64,000 bases of DNA from Opitutaceae bacterium (GTDB lineage: Bacteria > Verrucomicrobiota > Verrucomicrobiia > Opitutales > Opitutaceae). The translations under genes and the position numbers were made by a program. Location: contig JANQSC010000008.1 in assembly GCA_028284235.1 (NCBI GenBank), positions 226,223-290,222 of the forward strand. Direction: 5' to 3'. Below are positions 33,198-42,610 of the stretch, piece by piece (the stretch's first letter is position 1; each line of letters opens with the position of its first letter). The notes under the pieces are model-generated. The model worked only from the letters and a program-made list of their open reading frames with translations, ran no database searches and had not been told where the DNA came from.

Positions 33198-36068
33198 CTA
33201 CGGCATCGCGAACAGTTCGACGAGGGCGACTCCGGTGGTGCCGTCTTCGCCTCGAATACGCATTGTGTACAGTCCGGTTTCGAGAGTGACGACCATAGCG
33301 GCATCTTCGCTCTCGGGATCGAGAGGGAAGGCCCCGACGGTTGCGGCGGCCTCGCTGATCGAGGTAAGCCCTTGCCAGCTTTCATTGGAGGCGATGACTT
33401 CGCCTTGCTGATTCAGTAGTTCGAGTATTGGGTTTTCCAATACTCCCGGCACGTCGAATTGTTCGAGAGTAGGACCAATTGCCCGCACGAGAATGTCGGT
33501 AGGAGTGTCGCCGATGACGACGATGCCGGGCAGTACGACCTCGCTTCCCGTCCCGACGTACGCCCGCGAGGACAGATTGATCAGGCGAGCGAGGTTTTCC
33601 CCCACTTCGTAGACTTCGACCATGGCGATCCCGGTCGTGTTGTTCTCGCCCTTGACGATCGTCGTGTAGAGGCCCGGGTCGAGCTCGATCAACATTGCGG
33701 CGTCCTCGGAATCGGTCGGGAGGCTGAAGGCGCCGACGGATGCGGCAGCGTCAGCGATTTCGGTTTGATTCGATTGGCTGGCCCATCCTGAGTTTTCGGC
33801 GATAGTGCCGGCGGGCCCTTGCAGTGTGATCACAGGGTTTTCGAGGACGTTGTTCAATCCGTACTGCGCCAGTCCGGGTCCGATACCGCGGATGAGAACA
33901 GTCTTCTTTTCCGTCCCGCCGATGGCGAAGCCGGCGATGAGCACGTTGGCTCCGGTGCCGACATGGGCGCGTGTCGAGATGTTGACGAGACGCCTGTCGG
34001 TAACGAGGATCTCGGCGGTTTCGCTCTGGGCTTGTCCGGCGGCATTGGAGGCGATGACGTAGTAGCTGCCTTCGTCCTCGCGCATCGCGGGGTTGAGTGT
34101 GAGTGTTCCGCTGGTGGCTCCGGTGACGGGCGAACCGTTTTTATACCACTGGTAGCTGACCGGGGTAGCGGCGACGGCTCGGGCGTCGAGATAGGCGGCT
34201 TCACCCATGAATGCGATGTATCCAAGCGGTTGTTCTACCAAGACGGGCACGTCCGGAAGTTCGAGCACCGACAGACTGGCTACAGCGCTCTCGACTTCGC
34301 CGATGGGCGAGGTGATTGTTACCGAGTATTCGCCGGAATTAGCTGCGTCCGCTCCGTCGATGGTGAGCGTGGCGCCAGTGGCTCCTACGATGGCCTCGCC
34401 GTTGCGATACCACTGATAGAGGAACGGCCCTTGTCCGGTAGCGACGACCGAGAGCGTCACCGACTCGCCCATGTAGGTGTCGGTGTTTTCGGGTTGCTCG
34501 GCGATGGCCGGCGGAGCGGCGGGCTCGGCGATCGTGGTAGCGATAGCGGACTCGCCGTTGGTGAAGTTCAGCTTGAGAGCGAATTCGGAATCGTCGTTAA
34601 ACCCGCCAATTTCGAATCCGGAGAGTGTGCGGAACTCGTTTTCGCGAGCTTGAATGGTGTTTCCCTTGCGTTCGACGAGAACGAGATTGCCGTCGGCGTC
34701 GTGGGCCCAGATCCCGGAGTTGGTGGTATCGCTCACCGTGTCGCCATCACCCATGAGAGTGGCGACAAAGGCGAGTTGCCCGTTGCTGTTTATTTTGGGA
34801 GAGTTGATAGCCTCGAAATAGGTTCCTGAGAAAGTTCCAACGGCTTGGTCGCCGGTTTTGGCGATGAGCTCGAGAGAACCACCTGACATGTATCTAAAAA
34901 GCGCATACTCCGTACTGGAATGCTCGCTCGCGATGGTCGCGAGAAAGGCGACGTCGCCAGCGGAATTGATCACCGGATTGAAAATCGATTCGACAGTGAG
35001 CGTTTCCTCGCCTGTTTCGACAGGAGTGTTGGCGACGAACAAAGGTTGGGCTCCGCTCTCGGTGACTAAGTAGACGCCTTCGGAGGCGGCGCTGTCCTGG
35101 GTTTCGATCCAGACGGCGGCCTGTCCCGATTCGTTTGCAGACGGCTTACCGATGGCGGTGATCGGCGTTCCGGTGGCGGAATCGACGTCGCCGGTGCGGA
35201 GAACTAAAGTTGAGTTTCCTTCGAGGACGACACGCCAGAGACCGATGTCGTTTTGGCTGGTGACGCCGCCACCTTCTTGGATTTTGGCGAGGGCGAAGCC
35301 TCCGGTTTGATCGATGGGCGCATAGGCGTCGATCCGGTCGAGAACGAGCGAGCTTCCGGGAAGCGGCAGGCCGGTAAGAGCGAGCAGCTTCGGCTCGGGA
35401 ATATTCCAGGTTTCCGATCCACGAGCGTCTTGAAACCAAATTCCGGATACATCTTCATAGGGATCATCGTAGAGATCGCCCATGAAGGCGAAACTCAGAG
35501 GTTCGACGAGAATCGGCTGGCTCAGCAGGCTGTACTTGCCGCCTTCTTCGGATTCGTTTCCGAGAAAGTCGATGATGGCCCGGTCCCAGACGCGGGCGAG
35601 AATGTCGGTCTGGGAGTAGGCGCCTTCGGGGTCGTTGACGACCCAGCTGATCCAGATGCCGCGTTCGTTGACCGCCCAGCTCGACCCGAAGGGCTTGGCC
35701 CGGTAGGTCGCGATGCCGAGTTCGGAGATCACCGGGGCGTCGAAGAATTCGAATTCGCCGTCGTTCCCGGGTTTTGGCGCGGTTTCACCGGTAGCGGCGA
35801 CCAGATGCAGGCCGGTGGAGTTGTGGATGAGCACGCTTTCGAAGCGGCTGGAATCGCCGGTTTCGACCTCTTCGAAGTTCGCCCCGAAGGCGAACTCCCC
35901 GTAGCGATTGAGGCTAGGGGTGGAGAATCCGTTGATGGTCCGATTCTCTCCGAGGCTTTCGCCTTCGAGGGAGATGATTTCCAGATCGGCGGATCCGATA
36001 GACGTCGCGGCGCATGCGATTGCGGCGGCGACAAAACGCTTTACCAGTTTATGTGTATTCATCTTCAT
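33198..36068 (-). CDS. Large secreted Ig-domain protein with C-terminal GxGxL repeats (operon 1)
   Basis: A 956-residue exported protein with a signal peptide (KRFVAAAIACAATSIGSA). Residues about 30-540 form a propeller-like set of repeats (SLNRYGEFAFGANF, SELGIATYRAKP, NSAGDVAFLATI, NSNGQLAFVATL), typical of choice-of-anchor/DUF7453-type proteins. Two Ig-like domains follow (about 545-640 and 645-725; GPFLYQWYRNGEAIVGATGA, SYQWYKNGSPVTGATSG). Two C-terminal repeats of about 115 residues (RLVNISTRAHVGTGANVLI ... GIAMVEVYEV, and RLINLSSRAYVGTGSEVVL ... GVALVELFAM) close it. Such ends are abundant in Opitutales. It overlaps the DUF1501 stop by ATGA. It lacks the cytochrome domain of its paralogue at 39536. 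Confidence 0.75.
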   Translation of the reverse strand: MKMNTHKLVKRFVAAAIACAATSIGSADLEIISLEGESLGENRTINGFSTPSLNRYGEFAFGANFEEVETGDSSRFESVLIHNSTGLHLVAATGETAPKPGNDGEFEFFDAPVISELGIATYRAKPFGSSWAVNERGIWISWVVNDPEGAYSQTDILARVWDRAIIDFLGNESEEGGKYSLLSQPILVEPLSFAFMGDLYDDPYEDVSGIWFQDARGSETWNIPEPKLLALTGLPLPGSSLVLDRIDAYAPIDQTGGFALAKIQEGGGVTSQNDIGLWRVVLEGNSTLVLRTGDVDSATGTPITAIGKPSANESGQAAVWIETQDSAASEGVYLVTESGAQPLFVANTPVETGEETLTVESIFNPVINSAGDVAFLATIASEHSSTEYALFRYMSGGSLELIAKTGDQAVGTFSGTYFEAINSPKINSNGQLAFVATLMGDGDTVSDTTNSGIWAHDADGNLVLVERKGNTIQARENEFRTLSGFEIGGFNDDSEFALKLNFTNGESAIATTIAEPAAPPAIAEQPENTDTYMGESVTLSVVATGQGPFLYQWYRNGEAIVGATGATLTIDGADAANSGEYSVTITSPIGEVESAVASLSVLELPDVPVLVEQPLGYIAFMGEAAYLDARAVAATPVSYQWYKNGSPVTGATSGTLTLNPAMREDEGSYYVIASNAAGQAQSETAEILVTDRRLVNISTRAHVGTGANVLIAGFAIGGTEKKTVLIRGIGPGLAQYGLNNVLENPVITLQGPAGTIAENSGWASQSNQTEIADAAASVGAFSLPTDSEDAAMLIELDPGLYTTIVKGENNTTGIAMVEVYEVGENLARLINLSSRAYVGTGSEVVLPGIVVIGDTPTDILVRAIGPTLEQFDVPGVLENPILELLNQQGEVIASNESWQGLTSISEAAATVGAFPLDPESEDAAMVVTLETGLYTMRIRGEDGTTGVALVELFAMP

Positions 36069-37402
36069 ACGAATGCGATCGGTTCAAAATTGACGGGTTG
36101 CGACGGGAAGATATCGGCCATGGCCGATGCGGGCACGCCCATCCAGTTTTGGAGGAGCGAGCGGTAGACCGTCCGGAAGTCCACGTTGTAGTCGAGGCTG
36201 TCGCGCTTGACGCGGGCGTCTTCCGCGAGGTCGGGAAACGTTCCGAAGAACTGTCCGCCGTTGACCGGGCCGCCCATCACGAAAAGGGACTCGGCGGCTC
36301 CGTGGTCGGTGCCGGCGCTTCCGTTTTCGATGACCTTGCGGCCGAATTCGCTGAAGGTGAGAATGACGACTCGGTCCCAGACGCCGGCCAGTTTCATTTC
36401 ATTGGCGAAGGCGTCGAGTCCACCGTTGAGGGTGGCGAGCAGGTTCTGGTGCCGTCCCTCTTGGCCTCTGTGCGTATCGTATCCGTTCTGGTGCACATAG
36501 TAAATGGAGGTTCCCATACCGCCGCGAATGAGCTGGGCGACCTGTTGGAGGTCGCGGGAGAACCCGGAATTGGGCCAGTCTTCGAATTGGAGACTGCCTC
36601 CGTTTTCGATGGCGTCGCGCACGTTGCGCGTGCTGATCATGGCGTTGTGCGAGGACCGCTGAACGTAGGAAAGGGATTCGCTGCTGGGCGTAATGCCGTC
36701 GTCGACGAGGTGGTCGAGACCGATGAGTTTGCGGTAGAGCTCTTCGAGCGGCGTGTCGCGTCCGTGCGCTTCGAGATTGCGCCATCCGTAGCCGTTAGGC
36801 GTGCGGAAGGAGACGCTCGGGCTGACGCCGTCGCTGGAGCCGAAGGCGGTGGTCGGACGCGAGGCGAATTCGATCGCTTGGGTCGCGTCGCAGCCGCTGC
36901 ATTGGCTGGAGAAGTAGCGTCCGATCCAGCCATCGTCGGATTCGCTGTGCGGCTTGGCGGAGCGCCAGTAGTCGAACGAGGTGAAGTGCGACAGGTTCGG
37001 ATTCGGGTAGCCGACGCCATTGATGATGGCGAGGTCGTCTTCCTGCCAGAGCGTGTGCATTCCTGCGAGCGCGGGGTGGAAGGAGAGTTGCTCGGTACCG
37101 CCGAGAACGTTCTGGGTTTGGCCCAGAGCGAGCAGTTCGTCATCTTCGCCGAGGGCGAGACTGGGGCGGGCGCCTTGATAGACGGAATTGGTCCACGGGA
37201 CGACTGTATTGAGCGTGTCATTACCTCCGCCGAGCTCGACGACGACGAGGATCGGCCCGTCCTGGCCGGGGGACGGCAAGGTCTGGGCGCGGGCGTCGAG
37301 GTTGAAAAGGGATTGCTGCAAGAAGGCCGGCAGGGTCAGCGTGGTAGCGGCTCCCCATGCGGATTTCTTGACGAATTCTCTGCGATTGAAATTGGTCTTC
37401 AT
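36065..37402 (-). CDS. DUF1501 protein, Tat-exported (operon 1)
   Basis: A 445-residue protein with a twin-arginine signal (NRREFVKKSAWGAATTLTLP). The body is the DUF1501 fold, related to alkaline-phosphatase-like hydrolases: LVVVELGGGNDTLNTVVPW, FHPALAGMHTLWQEDDLAIINGVG, and VILTFSEFGRKVIENGSAGTDHGAA near the C-terminal side. In Planctomycetota/Verrucomicrobiota, DUF1501 genes always travel with DUF1800 genes. The molecular function is not established. Between the DUF1800 gene (22 bp upstream) and the Ig-repeat gene (4-bp overlap), so co-translated. A CSGC pair occurs in the middle (residues about 165-168). Confidence 0.88.
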   Translation of the reverse strand: MKTNFNRREFVKKSAWGAATTLTLPAFLQQSLFNLDARAQTLPSPGQDGPILVVVELGGGNDTLNTVVPWTNSVYQGARPSLALGEDDELLALGQTQNVLGGTEQLSFHPALAGMHTLWQEDDLAIINGVGYPNPNLSHFTSFDYWRSAKPHSESDDGWIGRYFSSQCSGCDATQAIEFASRPTTAFGSSDGVSPSVSFRTPNGYGWRNLEAHGRDTPLEELYRKLIGLDHLVDDGITPSSESLSYVQRSSHNAMISTRNVRDAIENGGSLQFEDWPNSGFSRDLQQVAQLIRGGMGTSIYYVHQNGYDTHRGQEGRHQNLLATLNGGLDAFANEMKLAGVWDRVVILTFSEFGRKVIENGSAGTDHGAAESLFVMGGPVNGGQFFGTFPDLAEDARVKRDSLDYNVDFRTVYRSLLQNWMGVPASAMADIFPSQPVNFEPIAFV

Positions 37403-37424
37403 AATGGTATGCGGCGTTGGAGGG

Positions 37425-38954
37425 TTATTGCATTTGGTATTCGGGGAGCGCGGTGATCATGCGCGTGAGCTCCTTGACCGCGGTGAGCGAATCAAGCCTC
37501 TGGGAGGTTTTAACGAAATGGTTGTAGAGGATTCGCACCTGGCTTTTGCGCAGCGGGCACAAGGGCAAGTACCGATCGGTGAGCCGGGCCATGAGAAGCG
37601 GGAAATTGTCGCTGGAGCGAAGCTCCGGCGGAGCGATCTCGTCCCAGTCGACTTCAGGATACTCGTCGAATGACCGGCGGGCGCTGTAGTCGTCGAAGAT
37701 ATCGTAGTTGTTTTCGCTCCAGATAGCCGGGGCGTTGATACGCAGTAGGAGCGCTCCGGCGGACATCCACTCGTTGCCGGTGGCGACGGGTTCGGGCCAG
37801 CCGGCGATGTTGGGCGGGTAGGCGACGTTGTAGTTGAGCTGGCTGTTAAGATTGTCCATGGCCCGGTCGGGGATGGTCTCCGCCTCGAATTGCTTTTGTA
37901 AGCAGATCATATAGTCGCCGGCGTCCTTGATCTGGTGTCCGATAGCGGATTCCGCGTAGAATTCTTCGGAGGTGAAGATTTCTCTCAGAAGCGGTCGAAT
38001 CTGGTAGTCGTGCTCGTCTTTGAGTTTGGCGGCGAGGTCGTCGAGGACTGCCGAATCGATCTCGGGCGAGACGAAATAGCGCCATAGCTTCCAAACGAGG
38101 TGCTCGGCGCAGGCGGAACTATCGAAAATGAGTTCGATGATGTCGTCGCCACTGGAGATGGTGCGCCCGTCGGGCATGCGTTCGTGACCCATGAACGATT
38201 TGGGCAGAAGGTCCTGGCGATCGCGGTCCTGGTAGGAGCTGGCCATGGGTTCCCCTTCCGGAGCGAGGTAGTCGGGATTCACTTGGGAAGCCTCCGGGTG
38301 CGGCGACTGCATGCGGTAGAGTCGTCGTCCGGTGAAGGCTTCTGCGGCAGCTCCGACGTCTGCTTCGGTGTAGCCGCCGGTCACTCCGAGCGTGAAGAGT
38401 TCGAGGAGTTCGCGGCCGAAGTTCTCGTTGATTTCGTTGGCTGCGCTGTCGTCGAGGTCGAGCATCTTGATCATGGCCTCGGACCAGGAAACTTCGGTGA
38501 TGAGCTTGCGGAAATTGCCGTCTTCGCCGATGCCGGCGGCGTGGCGCCGGAGCATTTCGAAGTAGCGGATGAAGTACATGAAGCGCGTCTCGCTCGAGCA
38601 GGTGCTCATGTCGATGGGCAGGTGGTCGAGGAGGAACTTGAGCAGCTTGGCGGCGAGAGGTTGGCCTTCGCGCAGCATTTTCATGTACCAGCCGACGAAG
38701 GAACGTCGCCGGTCGCTGTCGCCGTCCCAGAGGTCGCCATTGGGATCGACGTCCGTCGACCAGTCGGGTTTGGGGGCGCTCGCCCAGGTCTCGGTCGGGT
38801 TCACCAGCGAGTCGACGGCTGCGGTGATCCCTTGGTCATTGCCGAGTTGGTAGAAGGACTCGCGTTCGGCGGGCGTTCCTCCGAAGCCGGCTCGATGATA
38901 GAGGTGGTCGGACAGTCTCCGCGACCACTTGTCTTGGGTTAATGGCGTCAACAT
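37425..38954 (-). CDS. DUF1800 protein (operon 1)
   Basis: A 509-residue protein. The start motif LSDHLYHRAGFGGTPAERE is the DUF1800 hallmark (RAGFG). Later blocks are LLKFLLDHLPIDMS, ENFGRELLELFTLGVTGGYTEADV, LVWKLWRYFVSPEI and PPNIAGWPEPVATGNEW. No signal peptide is seen, so export may be through the DUF1501 partner or by another route. Function unknown; first gene of the three-gene operon. Its paralogue at 44000 shares the same motif order. Confidence 0.85.
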   Translation of the reverse strand: MLTPLTQDKWSRRLSDHLYHRAGFGGTPAERESFYQLGNDQGITAAVDSLVNPTETWASAPKPDWSTDVDPNGDLWDGDSDRRRSFVGWYMKMLREGQPLAAKLLKFLLDHLPIDMSTCSSETRFMYFIRYFEMLRRHAAGIGEDGNFRKLITEVSWSEAMIKMLDLDDSAANEINENFGRELLELFTLGVTGGYTEADVGAAAEAFTGRRLYRMQSPHPEASQVNPDYLAPEGEPMASSYQDRDRQDLLPKSFMGHERMPDGRTISSGDDIIELIFDSSACAEHLVWKLWRYFVSPEIDSAVLDDLAAKLKDEHDYQIRPLLREIFTSEEFYAESAIGHQIKDAGDYMICLQKQFEAETIPDRAMDNLNSQLNYNVAYPPNIAGWPEPVATGNEWMSAGALLLRINAPAIWSENNYDIFDDYSARRSFDEYPEVDWDEIAPPELRSSDNFPLLMARLTDRYLPLCPLRKSQVRILYNHFVKTSQRLDSLTAVKELTRMITALPEYQMQ

Positions 38955-39259
38955 AGTGCTACTACTTTCTAAAACGGGTTAATGCGTTCCCCGGGCCATC
39001 GAGGAAGCTGAACACGTCTAACGGAAAGAGCGCAGCGGCTTTTGAGCGAAACCGTTTAATTTGCAGATGAACCCTAGAATCGTCAAAACGCGGGCGTCGC
39101 CATCGGCAGTTGTCTTAGGCCGGAGTTGCCAAGGGCGATAGGCGCTCTCGCGGGCATGTCCTAGGGACTAGCGGAGCGTTCGTCTGTGCAAGCGGTCGCG
39201 CGAGATTGAATGTCTGCGATTGTGGAAACAGAGCGCTAGATATTGGAGGATCCACATGT
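38955..39259. other. Non-coding gap upstream of operon 1
   Basis: With the element at 39260-39457 this forms a 581-bp gap between the two paralogous operons. No frame resembles a gene. The part next to 38954 should hold the promoter of operon 1; no boxes could be placed with confidence. Confidence 0.4.
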
Positions 39260-39457
39260 GATCCTTGTCCCGCCTGGGCGGGATCGTTGTGACGCGCCAG
39301 CGTCATTTCGCCGACAGGCGACTGTTGAGAGAATCAGTCCTTTAGTGCCTGCTGCTTGGACCAACAGTGATCTCTTCGAGATCAAATTCCGTCGAAGACC
39401 CCGACTTTGTCGGTGTCTTGCGCGGAACAAGAATCCCACTGACGCGGGACAAGGATC
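39260..39457. repeat. MITE-like multi-hairpin repeat, family B, best-preserved copy
   Basis: A 198-bp element with perfect 14-bp terminal inverted repeats: GATCCTTGTCCCGC at 39260-39273 and GCGGGACAAGGATC at 39444-39457. Internal palindromes include TCCCGCCTGGGCGGGA, TGACGCGCCAGCGTCA, TCGCCGACAGGCGA, GATCTCTTCGAGATC and CCCCGACTTTGTCGGTG. Several match the copy at 12271 exactly (GATCTCTTCGAGATCAAATT). It encodes no protein. It resembles a non-autonomous mobile element whose transposase is elsewhere, or a structured non-coding element. Confidence 0.75.
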
Positions 39458-39535
39458 TTATGAGATATCCGCAAGATAGATCTCCCTCCGGGTTATCCGG
39501 ACAATCAGTTTACTCGGCGCTTTATGGGCAGTCTC

Positions 39536-42500
39536 TTAAGGGACGGCGTAGACTTCGACGAGGGCGACGCCGGTCGTCTGGTTTTCGCCGGAGGTGACTA
39601 CTGTATAGAGGTCGGGCTCGAGCTCGAGAATGATGGCGGCGTCGTCGCCGTCCGGATCGAGCGCGAAGGCGCCGACCTGGGCGCTGACTTCGGTAATTTC
39701 GCTGGGATCCCAGAGGTTTCGCCAACCGTCGTTGGTGGCGACGACTTCTCCGGCGGCGTTGTGCACGCGAATCACAGGGTGGGCGAGGAAGCCGGAGACG
39801 CCTTGATCTTCGAGCGAGGGTCCGACGGCGCGAATGAGGACACGGCTGCGCACGTCTCCTCTCACTACGAAACCGGGGATGACCACGTCGGCGCCCGTGC
39901 CGACGAAGGCTCGGGACGAGATGTTGATCATGCGGGTGAGGTTCTCTTCGACTTCGAAGGTCTCGACGAGGGCGACTCCGGTGGTTCCGTTTCGTCCACG
40001 CACGATGGCGGTGTAGAGGCCTTCTTCCAGCGTGACGACGAGAGCGGTGTCGTCGGGCACGAGGGTTCCGCCGGCGCCGACTTTGGCGCCGACTTCGAGG
40101 ATTTCGTCGGGATCGGCGTTGGTCTGCCAGCCTTCGTTGGAGTGGATGAGTTCGCCGCTGCTGTTGTAGATTTCAAGTCGAGGTTGCAGCAATGGATCGG
40201 TGACGCCGAAGTCGACCAGGCTGGGGCCGATGCCTCGGATCAGCACTTGCTTGGGCTCGGGCCCGATGACTACGAAACCGGCGATAAGGACGTTGGCGTC
40301 GGTTCCGACTCGGGCGCGGGCGGCGATGTTGAACAGTCGTTTGTCGGTGACGAGCAGCTCGGACGGGGCGCTCTCCGTGGATCCGCCCGCGCTGGTGGCG
40401 ACGACGTGATACGTTCCTTCGTCGTCTGTATCCGCAGGATTGATACTGAGGGTGTCACCCGTTGCTCCAGCGATCGGCTGGTCTTCGAAGTACCATTGAT
40501 AAGTGATGGCGGTATTGGATACGGCGCGGGCGTCGAGTACGGCTTGCGTGCCGCGGAAGGCGATGTCCCCGAGCGGCTGCTCCACGAACGCGGGAATGTC
40601 GGGGAGGCCTTCGATGGTGAGGCTGGCGACTTGGCTCTGCACGGATCCGGCGGTGGACGTGACGGTGACGGTGTAGTCGCCGTCGTTGGCGCCGGAAGCG
40701 TTGTCGATGACGAGCTGGCTGTCGTTGGCGCCGTCGATATCGACGCCGTCTTTCTTCCACTGGTATTCGAACGGGCCTTGCCCGTCGACTTCGACAGACA
40801 GCGTCACGGTTTCTCCATCGTAGGAGGTTTCGCTTGCGGGTTGGAGCGAGATTGCGGGTGGCGGCACGTCTTCGACTCCGACGATGGCGATGGCGGTGGC
40901 TCCGTTTGTGAATTGGTAGTTGAGGGCGAGTTGATTCGCTGTGTTGAATCCGCCGATCGCGGTGGAGGCGATCGTGGCGGGGAAATCGGGACGGACGTCG
41001 ATGGTGTCGCCTTCACGGGCGACGAGGGCGAGGACGCCGTTGGAGTCGACGGCCCAGGTTCCGCCGTCGGTGGTGTCGCTGATGCCGTCGCCGGATCCAG
41101 CGAGGGTCGCTTGGAATGCGACTTGTCCGTTTCCGTTGATATGGGGGATGCTGAGATTGGCGAAGGTGATTCCCGCGGCGGCGCCGGGGGCCTGCATGCC
41201 GGCTTGGGCGATGATAGACCAGGCGCCGCCGGCGGTCCGGCGGACGATAGTTCTCAGGTCGCCTTCTTTGGCGAGGGCGGCGAGGTCGCCGCTTGGGCTG
41301 AGCACGGGGTCGAGGAATTCGCTAAATGTCCGGTCGATCCCGAAGACGTCGACGGGCGCGGCGGAAGTGGCGAGGGCGCTGAGGACGCCGCCGCTGTAGG
41401 CGAACAGCCCTTCGTCTTCGTCGTCGTTGAGAAGGCTGGCCCAGAAGACGATGTCGCCGTCGCTGTCGATGGCGGGCTTGCCGAAGGAGAGGAAAGAGTC
41501 GGTGGATCCCGGCGCGGTGTCTCCCGTTTGGGCGACGCGGGTGGCGGCGCTGCTGGAGTCGAGGCTCCAGATTGCGAGTCCGTTGTTGAAGTCGTTCTCG
41601 TCGTCGTCGTCCAAGGTGGCGAGCAGAGCGCTTTCGCCGGTCTCGTTCGCGGACGCGGTTACGGGGAAGTCGATTGTGAGGCTTCCCCCGTTGGCGGTCG
41701 ATCCGCCGATGGCGAGGAGTCGTTGCCCGTTTAATGGAGCGACAGGCGAGGTTGTATCGACAATCCAGATACCGGATGCGTCCGGATCGTTCCCGTCGCG
41801 CAGTCGCGACCAGAAGGAGAATGCGTTGCCGGGGGACGCGTTGAGCGATCCGAATATCTGGTGGTTGCGGCTCGAGTCGAGGGTGCCGCTAAAGTCGACG
41901 AGGGGGTCGGCGTCTCCGCTGGTGATCACGTTGACTGTCTGCGTGTCGGCGTTCGCGGTCAGAACGAGTTCGGTTTCGTCCTGGTCGAGAGTGCCGATGA
42001 GGGCGATGCCGGATTCTTCGGTGGCGATGATGGACCGGGCGCTGCTCAGGAGTTCCGCTTCCGCGGCTAGGCTGGAAACCGCGACGACTTGCCCGTCGTC
42101 GTAGAGCAGAGCGCTGTCCATGTCGGCGAAGTCGCGGCTAGCGACTTCGATCATGAGGTCGAGGCTGGCCAGGACTTGGGTTTTGGTTTCGGCGCCGAGC
42201 TGCGGTTCCGATAGCGGCGGCATCGGGTTGTTCGTGTTGTTGATGCGATTCCTGATATTCTGGATACGCTGGGGTCGGAGGAGAAGCTCCTGGACGTTCT
42301 CGATATGGGTAAGGTCGAAATTGTGTTGCTGTATGCCGCTTTCGCCGTGGCATTGAACGCAAGTCGATTCAAAGAGGGGCTTGACGACGTCGACGAACGC
42401 AGCCTCGACTTCCGGATTTGAGAAGCGGGCTCCGAAGGCGACGTTTCCGGACTCGTTGATCGAGGGGATGGAAAAGGACTCGTAGGTCTCGTTTTCGGCC

Positions 42501-42610
42501 CCGTCGGCCGCGTCGCCAGAAAGGGAAACGAGGGTGAACGTATTCGCGTAGCCGGCACTCAGGGCGAGCGTAGCGAGCGAGGCGGCAAGTGCGTTTGAAA
42601 TCATCTTCAT
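39536..42610 (-). CDS. Large secreted Ig-domain protein with nested cytochrome c domain (operon 2)
   Basis: A 1024-residue paralogue of the protein at 33198, with signal peptide (LAASLATLALSAGYA), propeller-like repeats, two Ig domains (GPFEYQWKKDGVDIDGAND, TYQWYFEDQPIAGATGD) and two C-terminal repeats ending GVALVETFEV and GVALVEVYAV. It differs by an inserted mono-heme cytochrome c domain at about 66-158: heme site CVQCH (C84, C87, H88) and distal Met M130 in NNPMPPL. The insert splits the first repeat, whose halves (NESGNVAFGARF and SALLYDDGQVVAVSS) match the unsplit repeat of the paralogue. Overlaps the DUF1501 stop by 4 bp. Confidence 0.8.
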   Translation of the reverse strand: MKMISNALAASLATLALSAGYANTFTLVSLSGDAADGAENETYESFSIPSINESGNVAFGARFSNPEVEAAFVDVVKPLFESTCVQCHGESGIQQHNFDLTHIENVQELLLRPQRIQNIRNRINNTNNPMPPLSEPQLGAETKTQVLASLDLMIEVASRDFADMDSALLYDDGQVVAVSSLAAEAELLSSARSIIATEESGIALIGTLDQDETELVLTANADTQTVNVITSGDADPLVDFSGTLDSSRNHQIFGSLNASPGNAFSFWSRLRDGNDPDASGIWIVDTTSPVAPLNGQRLLAIGGSTANGGSLTIDFPVTASANETGESALLATLDDDDENDFNNGLAIWSLDSSSAATRVAQTGDTAPGSTDSFLSFGKPAIDSDGDIVFWASLLNDDEDEGLFAYSGGVLSALATSAAPVDVFGIDRTFSEFLDPVLSPSGDLAALAKEGDLRTIVRRTAGGAWSIIAQAGMQAPGAAAGITFANLSIPHINGNGQVAFQATLAGSGDGISDTTDGGTWAVDSNGVLALVAREGDTIDVRPDFPATIASTAIGGFNTANQLALNYQFTNGATAIAIVGVEDVPPPAISLQPASETSYDGETVTLSVEVDGQGPFEYQWKKDGVDIDGANDSQLVIDNASGANDGDYTVTVTSTAGSVQSQVASLTIEGLPDIPAFVEQPLGDIAFRGTQAVLDARAVSNTAITYQWYFEDQPIAGATGDTLSINPADTDDEGTYHVVATSAGGSTESAPSELLVTDKRLFNIAARARVGTDANVLIAGFVVIGPEPKQVLIRGIGPSLVDFGVTDPLLQPRLEIYNSSGELIHSNEGWQTNADPDEILEVGAKVGAGGTLVPDDTALVVTLEEGLYTAIVRGRNGTTGVALVETFEVEENLTRMINISSRAFVGTGADVVIPGFVVRGDVRSRVLIRAVGPSLEDQGVSGFLAHPVIRVHNAAGEVVATNDGWRNLWDPSEITEVSAQVGAFALDPDGDDAAIILELEPDLYTVVTSGENQTTGVALVEVYAVP

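Noticed and set aside
39524..41734. A 736-codon plus-strand frame opposite the operon 2 large protein
   Set aside because: Gly/Asp/Val-rich antisense shadow of a repeat-coding gene, no family likeness and no ribosome site.
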